Below are positions 57,690 through 64,000 of a DNA stretch of 64,000 nt, piece after piece. Within the stretch, counting starts at the first letter, position 1. Every line of letters starts with the position of its first letter. Under the pieces are notes generated by a model. It saw only the letters and a list, made by a program, of their open reading frames with translations. It was not told the DNA's origin and searched no databases. The translations under genes and the position numbers were made by a program. This DNA comes from Rhinopithecus roxellana (lineage: Eukaryota > Chordata > Mammalia > Primates > Cercopithecidae): positions 78,874,595-78,938,594 of the forward strand of contig NC_044557.1 in assembly GCF_007565055.1 (NCBI RefSeq), read 5' to 3'.

Positions 57690-59400
57690 AGCTTTTATTT
57701 TTAGTAAACTTTAAAATTTTATCGTGGGTTTAGATGTACAGAAATTTGCAAGAATAGTACAGAAAGTTTGCATATGTTCATCAACCAGTCTCCCTATTTT
57801 TAACACCTTACGTTACCGTGGCACATTTGTCACCACTAATGGACCAACAATGATAATATTAATTAAAATCTAGACTTTATTTATATATCCTTAGTTTGCT
57901 CTAATGTCTGTTCTAGAATTTTATCTAGGATACCACATTTCACTTAATTGTTTTTCTATCAGGCTTGCCTAGGCTATGTGAGTTTCTCTCAGGTTTTTCT
58001 TGTTTCCAGTGGCCTTAATCTCAGGATTACTGGTTGTTTCTTCTGCAGAATGTTATTTAAGTTCTGCTGATGTTTAGACTACAATTGTGGGTTTTTGAGA
58101 CAAAGATCACACAGATATTGTTGGGGTCCGCGTGTTTCCTAAACAAAGGAATGAACACACAAGACAGCACAGGACAAGACATACATGGCGGCCGCGCTAA
58201 ACAGCACACACTGCTTTATTTTATACAGCTGTTTGTGGAATGTTACCAAGTCACAGGGCATGTGTTGCTTCTCCGACCTTTCCTTGACTCGCAAGATCAG
58301 TAAACATTGACCAGTTCCCAGAGCCCACTGCTTACAGCTGGCTCCTTTGCCTTTCCTGTTTGCAGAGAAGGACCCTCCTGCTTTGTCTGCAAGAGCAGGG
58401 CTTATCGGGAACGTCTAGTTTGCAAGCACGCAGTCCTCTACAGATAAAGTGTCATTTGCTCTCATCGTATCAAGAGTACATGCTAACACGATGTATCACT
58501 GATAACGCTAAACTCAATCAGCTGTCTGAAGTACTGTCAGGCATTCACACTATAAAGTGACTTGTCTTCCCACGTACTTGGATGGAAGTCATTGTGTACG
58601 GTAATTGTTAGGGGGTGGTATTTATTCCACCTCCTTCAGAATTGAGTATCTACAAGTTATTTGGAAATCTCTGTACTAAGATTTGTTTATCCTCTTACAT
58701 TTTTTATTCAATTGTTTATATCAATATGAACTCACGAATATTTATTTCAGACTTGGATTGTAATCCAATGTTAATTGAGATATCTTGTTGCTCAAATTAC
58801 TTCACCTTTAGTCACTGAAATTATTTTCAATTGGTTCTTGTGTCACTTTGAATTATCCACATAATTTTGATTTTATGTGTAGTCATACATAGTGCTCCAG
58901 GGTCATCTTGTATATTTCTTACCCAAGCTCAGGGATTTGTCATTTCTTCGGGGAGTTCTGGCCCTCCTATGTAGAATAACATTGAAAACAGATATAAGTT
59001 GTGAGTGTGCTGGATGTGCTTATTACTACTGGATTGTCATTGTTTATAAGGCTCTCTAAGCAGACAGAGCTAGAAAATATATGTGTGTATATTATTACGG
59101 GTATATACGCTCATCTATAATTATACATATTTACAGTAATTATTATACAAATAAATATACATATGTGAGTTATATATATGTGAACATACATTTATACCAA
59201 TTTCTCCCACCCTCATCCAGTATCATGTGATTTATTCTAACCTCCTTTTTTCCTTGTTTGTAACCTCCTACTCCAACAGAGAGAAATCTGTCTCCTACCA
59301 TCTGCCATCCTTTCATATATTTGTTCAGCTTTAGTATAAATTTGTAGTGGCTTTAGAATGATGCTCCATATTCCATTGAAATGGCCTTTAACAACTAAAG
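57690..59400 (-). mobile_element. L1ME-like 3' UTR, minus strand, split by an ERV LTR
   Basis: Reverse-complement L1ME text is found on both sides of the LTR. To the left is GTTCTAGAATTTTATCTAGG. To the right are GTATCACTGATAACGCTAAA, ATATCAATATGAACTCACGA, TTGTTGCTCAAATTACTTCA and GTGCTCCAGGGTCATCTTGT. No coding remains. Confidence 0.72.
58119..58442 (-). mobile_element. Solo LTR of a class II (ERVK-like) endogenous retrovirus, copy 2
   Basis: It matches 40500-40847 along its length: GTTTCCTAAACAAAGGAATG, CATGGCGGCCGCGC, CTTTATTTTATACAGC, GTGGAATGTTACCAAGTCAC and GGGCTTATCGGGAACGTC. It carries the CGGGAA motif once. Ends are TG/CA, but the flanks (AGATAT, GATAAA) do not form a clean 6-bp duplication. 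It is 324 bp long, same orientation as copy 1, with no internal region attached. Confidence 0.88.
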
Positions 59401-59459
59401 TTCGGTGCTGTATACTGTTACTTTTCCTTTAGTCTTATACTCTCCACTGTCAAACTGAT

Positions 59460-60125
59460 TTTAAAATTTACACTGACATTCACAGGACCTAGAACAGTGA
59501 CAGTAAAACAAGAATAATAACATTGGAGAATTTACTACTTGCTTTAAAGTCTTAATTAAAAGTTACAATAATCAACCTAATGTGATACAGTAGAAGGATA
59601 GAATAATGGATTAATAGAATACACTAAGTTACCTAGAAGTGGACCTATAAAATTTTCTAGCAAAAATGTCAAGGCAATTAGAGGAGAAAAAGAAAATATT
59701 TGTCACAAATGGGTATGAAATAACTGGATATCTGTGTGCAAATGGCGAGGAGAAGCAGACATATTTACCTCGTGACTTATAAAATTAAACCAAATTTCCT
59801 AAATATACACTGAAAACACAGAAGAAACTTTTTGTAACCTTAGTATAGTCTTCTTTTAAAGATTACCTACTACAAAAAATAAAATAAAAATAAATTAGAC
59901 TTTGTCCAAATTTATAATCTTTATTGTGTAAAAATTTTATTTAATTTTTTTTTTTAAGTAACTAGGGTAATATGATGGGCATGAGTGTGAGGTGATGGCT
60001 ATGTTAATTATCTTGATTGTGGAAGTCATTTAAAAATGTATATGTATATCAAAACATCACATTTATGCCTTCAATTTATATATTTTTGTTTTTCATTTAT
60101 ATCTCAATAAAGCTGGGAAGACTAA
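59460..60125 (+). mobile_element. L1M ORF2 C-terminal part and 3' UTR
   Basis: ORF2 remnants: ATTCACAGGACCTAGAACAG, AACTGGATATCTGTGTGCAA, GACTTTGTCCAAATTTATAA. The 3' UTR follows with TGTGAGGTGATGGCTATGTT, GATTGTGGAAGTCATTT and CTCAATAAAGCTGGGAAGAC. Confidence 0.78.
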
Positions 60126-60245
60126 AAACATCCAAAATCTAATAAAAATGGGCAAAAATATTGAACATTTTAAAAAATGACTAATAATCATATAAAATGA
60201 TGTTCAATATTATTAACCTTCAAGAAAATAAAAATTGAAACCCCA
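60126..60245 (+). mobile_element. Short L1 ORF2 fragment
   Basis: AAAAATGGGCAAAAATATTG followed by GATGTTCAATATTATTAACC corresponds to an ORF2 segment upstream of a 3' UTR. It is therefore a second L1 piece, not a continuation of the preceding one. Confidence 0.55.
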
Positions 60246-60398
60246 TCCCAAAATATGTTAGAAAAATTTCTTGAAGGGAAATCTGAAAAGCAAGAAAGAA
60301 TAGGGAACAAAAGTAATGGTGAATAGATTGCTGTGACCACCTGCAGAAGTAAGATGAACAACCACCCAAAATTTGCTTTAGGTGTCAAGACTAATGAT

Positions 60399-60427
60399 CA
60401 CACACACACACACACACACAAACACAC
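60399..60427. repeat. (CA)n microsatellite
   Basis: Eleven or more CA units, then an AACACAC interruption. Confidence 0.95.
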
Positions 60428-60660
60428 TATTACCACTTCTTGAGGGTATGAAAAAGTTTAGAGCAGGTTTCCCATGATGGTCCAAAAGTTTATTAAGAAA
60501 GAAAGGAACAAAGATTGACTTGGAATTTTTATTATGTTTAGGATGAAGGGTGATGGTGATAATTCCTGTGTACAGGTAGGGGCTTGTAGATTTCAGTCTC
60601 TTTCTCAGTGCCAACGGAAGGAACACCTGAGAGTTTTTTTTCATTTTTCCCCTGGTATGT

Positions 60661-60993
60661 AGCACAGGGCAAGAGGAAAGGGTGAGGATTAAAATCTGTT
60701 AGCACTTAAACATCAAACTACAAAGTCAGACTCTTGTTGCAGAATCAATATGTCAAATTATACAAGTAAAGTATAACAGGATATCAAAATATATAATTTA
60801 TGAAATAATACAAATCTCAGATATGAACATCAGTCACAAATAATTTTGGAGTCCAGTCAACAGTGATAAAGCCTTCCAAGGTCCATGTAAATGCTATTTG
60901 AAAAGATTCTTTGTTAAATATATAGAAAGTTGTCTATTGTATCTTTTCTACAAATGAAATAGAATGCATTATTTAAAGTAAAATAGGAAAAAG
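60661..60993 (+). repeat. Inverted repeat 2, left arm (partner 62307-62634)
   Basis: From AGCACAGGGCAAGAGG to AAAATAGGAAAAAG this is the reverse complement of 62307-62634. Shared phrases include GGTGAGGATTAAAATCTGTT, CAGAATCAATATGTCAAATT and AGTCACAAATAATTTTGGA. Mismatches and short indels are scattered. Repeat family unknown. Confidence 0.93.
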
Positions 60994-61491
60994 AGAAGAA
61001 AGAAGTAAGCCTCCAAATCTTTATCAATCAAAATAATACAAATAACACATTAATGGATTAAAAAATATACCATGAAAATAAAAAAGTACAAACTGATTTG
61101 TGTCATAATATTAATGTATAAAAATCAATAAATCTAAATACACTAAAATACACAGAAAAGGTATTTAACTAGTTAACAAGAAGTGAATCTATGATGTTTA
61201 CAAGAGACAAATAAATAAATAGTTGAATGAATATGAATAAATAATACTCATATGAATGAATAAATAAGGAACATGAAAAAGGAACTTTGATTACAAAATA
61301 CAATGACCAAATAGAAGAACCATAAACATATAGATCTAAACTTAAAAATACTTGACTCAAGAGAACAAGGATAATTACATAATAAGAGAAGTTTCAATTC
61401 ACTAGAAAATAATAATTAATAATTATATGTAAGTAAAACATAGCTTCAAAATACACAAAGCAAATATTGATCATATTGAAAGAAAAGAGTT
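60994..61491. other. Spacer, AT-rich, unclassified
   Basis: Repeated GAATAAATA-type units at 61200-61265. Possibly old L1, not assignable. Confidence 0.4.
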
Positions 61492-61784
61492 GGCCAGGAG
61501 TGGTGGGTCACACGTGTGATTCCAGCACTTTGGGAGGCTGAGGTGAGCAGATCGCCTGAGGTTCGAGACCAGCCTGGCCAACATGGTGAAACCTCATTTC
61601 TACTAAAAATACAAAAATTAGCTGGGTGTGGTGGCGTGTGCCTGTAGTCCCAGCTACTCGGAGGACTGAGGCAGGAGAATTGCTTGAAGCTGGGGAGTGG
61701 AGGCTGCAGTGAGCGGAGATTCCACCACTGCACTCCAGCCTGGGCAACAGAATGAGATTCTTTCTCAAAAAAAAAAAAAAAAAA
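61492..61784 (+). mobile_element. AluS-like element
   Basis: Opens GGCCAGGAGTGGTGGGTCAC and ends with an A18 tail. AGAGTT and GGAGTT flank it. It has the 'GTTCGAGACCAGCCTGGCCA' AluS-type centre. Confidence 0.93.
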
Positions 61785-62204
61785 GGAGTTAACAATGGGG
61801 GTTTTCAAAAACCCTTTATTATCATCAAAAATTTTTGTAGCTCAAGCTGAAAAAGATTTCTTTCTTTTTTGAGTATCGTAGCTCAAGCTGATGAATATTC
61901 AGTAAGCAAATAGAAACATTTAGACAGTCAATGAATAAATATGACTTAATTGCTGTGTAACACTTCTGCCAAAATTTGGATAAATCGTATCAATTTCTAG
62001 CATCCATTAAATGTTTATGAAATCGACCATGTATTAAGACATAGTCTTAATATTAAGCTAGAAAACCAACAAATTTTAAGCCATCGTTATCAAGGAACAT
62101 ATTTTCTATCATAGCTAAATTAAGTAAGAAATAAATAATTAAAGTTAAACATTATAAACTCCTGAAATTAAAAATCTTATATACTATATAGTTGTTGTTC
62201 ACCG

Positions 62205-62285
62205 AAACTCAACACTGGTAAAAGACAGTAAAACGATGCTTGTAAGGAAATGTATTGCCCTACACACAATATTAGAGAAGAACAA
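62205..62285 (+). repeat. 81-bp direct repeat, copy 1
   Basis: AAACTCAACACTGGTAAAAG to ATTAGAGAAGAACAA; it matches 62706-62786 with few differences. Both copies are the same piece of L1 ORF2. Confidence 0.93.
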
Positions 62286-62306
62286 AATGAAGAATAATAA
62301 TTATTC

Positions 62307-62634
62307 CCTTTTCCTATTTTATTTTGAAGTCATGCAATCTTTTTCATTTATAGAAGAGTTATACTATACAACATTTATACATATTTAACAGCCTTTTCAG
62401 AGTATTCAGGTGGACTTTGGAAGACTTTAACTCTGTTTATTCCAAAATTATTTGTGACTGCTGTTCACATCACAGCTGAGCTTTATATTATTTCATACAT
62501 TTACATATTTTGATATTATTTTATACTTTAATTGTGTAATTTGACATATTGATTCTGCAATAAGAGCCTGACTTTGTAGTTTGTTGAGCACTAACAGATT
62601 TTAATCCTCACCCCTCCCTCCTGCCCTATGTCCC
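62307..62634 (-). repeat. Inverted repeat 2, right arm (partner 60661-60993)
   Basis: It lies between the two 81-bp direct repeats inside the L1M remnant. This suggests that this copy is the inserted one and the copy at 60661 the donor. Confidence 0.92.
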
Positions 62635-62705
62635 ACAATCTGGAGCAAAGAAGACATCATCATAGAAATCACAAATATTTAGGAATATATGATGGCAAAA
62701 TAGCA

Positions 62706-62786
62706 AAATTCAACACTGGTGAAAGGCAGTAAAACAATGCTTGAAGGCAAATGTATTGACCTACACACAATATTAGAGAAGAACAA
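62706..62786 (+). repeat. 81-bp direct repeat, copy 2
   Basis: AAATTCAACACTGGTGAAAG to ATTAGAGAAGAACAA. After it the L1 continues normally, so the duplicated piece is a target duplication or the footprint of a template switch. Confidence 0.93.
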
Positions 62787-63263
62787 TGGCTGAAAACTGA
62801 CGAGCTGAACATCCAATTTAGGAGTGACTCAAAGAATAACTATAAATTTAGAAAAGGAGTACCTTTTAAAAAGTATCAAGCATAAGTGTACATATCACTG
62901 GAATAGAAAATAGAGAATAGCAGACTCGATGAGGTAAAATATTAATTTGTTTTTAAAAGAAAAAATACCAAACTGTTTTTGGAGTAATCATTGGAAACTA
63001 AGATCTATTATAAAATAGAAAAAGATACAGTTATAAATACTTAAAGGTTAAAAATCACAAAAATAATGCAAAGCACCAAATAAAAATTATTTATTTAAAA
63101 AATTCTTTACTGTTAATTGTAACATTGGCGCATGATAGTAAAAATAATTACTCATCACAAAAATTTTGAATGTGCAACTATGCACTATTCATTACAAACA
63201 CTCCTCTAGAGAAATGGGTCTTAAGGAGCAGAATTTTCAGTGGCCTCTCTTTATTTCTTCCAG

Positions 63264-63388
63264 GATTCTCAACTAGGTACTCTGAAACTGCCATCCGCTG
63301 GTTAGCACTAGCATTTAATGATGGCAATGCTCTTCTTCAAATCACAGTGTTTAATTTCTTGAGGGAACAATACATTTCAGAATCTTGA
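63264..63388 (+). CDS. Candidate terminal coding exon, gene unknown
   Basis: A strong acceptor-like tract, TCTCTTTATTTCTTCCAG, ends at 63263. The exon would begin with the last two bases of a split codon and then run 41 codons to TGA at 63386-63388. The peptide includes SETAIRWLALAFNDGNALLQ and continues with hydrophobic and charged residues. It has no similarity to Alu, L1 or ERV products that I recognise. The same frame stays open upstream to 63170, so openness alone is not evidence. Support comes from the acceptor and from an AATAAA 200 bp downstream with a GT-rich region after it. It could be a genuine last exon, a relic exon, or part of an unrecognised repeat. Confidence 0.28.
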
Positions 63389-63612
63389 AAACATAAGTCG
63401 AAAGCATGCTTTGTATAATTTTGTAATGTGGAGTGACAAAATGAGAGGGAAACACTATCGGGGATACCAAAGAAAATGTTACATCATTTTATAATTCTTA
63501 AAATCTCTTTATAAAAATACATCTCTGCTGTGTGAAGCTCGACTGGGTACATAATCTCACTGTTGTGCGGGAAGGGTTTATGCTGCCAATAAAGAACTCT
63601 TTGGTGCCTTTT
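63389..63612 (+). other. Putative 3' UTR of the candidate exon
   Basis: Non-repetitive sequence with ordinary composition. If the exon is real, the transcript would end shortly after the AATAAA at 63588-63593. Confidence 0.25.
63588..63593 (+). promoter_or_regulatory. Candidate polyadenylation signal AATAAA
   Basis: GCCAATAAAGAACTC is followed 10-20 bases later by TTTGGTGCCTTTTAG, a GT/T-rich element as expected downstream of a cleavage site. This context is better than for the many random AATAAA hexamers in the window. Confidence 0.4.
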
Positions 63613-64000
63613 AGAGCAATTGACTTTCTTATTACCTAACTTTTGGGGTGGGAGGGGGTGGGAAGGAGAGAAATTCCCTCAGACTAATAAGCCAAAACTT
63701 CTAAAAAGTGACAATGACAGAATATATACAAATACAATCACGGTCTAATCATTTACATAGATTTAAATTATTTGTCATATGCATTTATCACTCAATACAG
63801 AAAAGCATGACATCTTTGTCATCCCAGCATCCCAGTTTAGGTTTTATGATAATCACATTTATTTTACTGACTAAATCTTTTATTTTTCCCTGATTATAAA
63901 AGTAAACTATGTTAATTAGGAAAATATGTAACAATAAAAAAGCACAAAGATTAAAAAGTCATGTTTACTCCAAATCAAATATAATTTCTAGTAATATTTT
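63613..64000. other. Unclassified sequence to window end
   Basis: A G-rich patch (GGGGTGGGAGGGGGTGGGAA) lies at 63643-63665 and AT-rich sequence follows. No repeat or gene was recognised. Confidence 0.4.

Larger units (their letters stand above)
61850..63050 (+). mobile_element. Ancient L1M ORF2 remnant, interrupted by a rearranged block
   Basis: Endonuclease-region text (GAAATCGACCATGTATTAAG, TCAAGGAACATATTTTCTAT) leads to AACGATGCTTGTAAGGAAAT at 62232. It then resumes after the insert with the same 81 bp (62706-62786) and continues: GACGAGCTGAACATCCAATT and CTGGAATAGAAAATAGAGAA. The interruption is 62286-62705. Confidence 0.75.

Noticed and set aside
1..64000. tRNA, rRNA, snRNA and Y RNA genes
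   Set aside because: I looked for the tRNA B box in unassigned sequence and for recognisable small-RNA starts and saw none outside Alu and MIR, which contain tRNA- or 7SL-derived promoter boxes. A covariance-model scan would be needed to exclude diverged copies.

Overview
This window is nuclear DNA from a primate, most likely an Old World monkey. Thirteen Alu elements are visible. The youngest ones (12.3, 18.5, 35.2, 46.6 and 49.5 kb) share diagnostic bases that I associate with cercopithecid AluY lineages, such as a right end reading GGCTTGAGCCACCGCGCCC. The sequence is AT-rich and poor in genes, and interspersed repeats explain most of it. It looks like a gene desert or part of a very large intron. 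There is no sign of bacterial, plasmid or phage organisation. Family names below come from remembered consensus sequences, not from a repeat search.

Layout. 0-1.6 kb: antisense ERVL-MaLR internal sequence and LTR. 2.4-5.0 kb: a minus-strand L1 3' part with an Alu inside it, a Tigger-type DNA element and another Alu. 5.8-9.7 kb: a decayed plus-strand L1 ORF2 with an AluJ on its tail. 10-12.6 kb: old L1, L2 and a young Alu. 14.5 kb: a short reading frame behind a good splice acceptor. 15.4-17.5 kb: old L1. 18.5 kb: young Alu. 19-27 kb: mostly unclassified sequence with a MIR, an MLT1-like LTR piece and a 370-bp local direct duplication. 27.9-30.9 kb: an inverted repeat with 0.66-kb arms. 31.3 kb: THE1/MST solo LTR. 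31.9-37.9 kb: a nearly full-length dead L1 carrying a young Alu. 38.3 and 39.9 kb: DNA-transposon remnants. 40.5 and 58.1 kb: two related class II ERV solo LTRs. 41.8-42.4 kb: a class I-like LTR inside a MIR. 43.4-45.3 kb: MIR plus a long L2. 46.4-50.7 kb: nested L1, Alu and a young L1 tail. 50.8 and 54.1 kb: copies of a 0.52-kb local duplication. 55.4 kb: GATA microsatellite. 56.6-63.1 kb: a mosaic of old L1 pieces, including an inverted repeat whose second arm is flanked by 81-bp direct repeats. 63.26-63.6 kb: a second candidate terminal exon, followed by an AATAAA signal.

Function. I found no gene I can name. Two short candidate terminal exons (14509-14616 and 63264-63388, both plus strand) are the only non-repeat reading frames with supporting splice context. 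They remain hypotheses until compared with other mammals. All other long reading frames are repeat-derived or chance. No tRNA, rRNA, CRISPR array or complete gene was seen. I did not find evidence of an undescribed biological system. The points of real interest are structural: local duplications, inverted repeats, and LTRs with intact target duplications.
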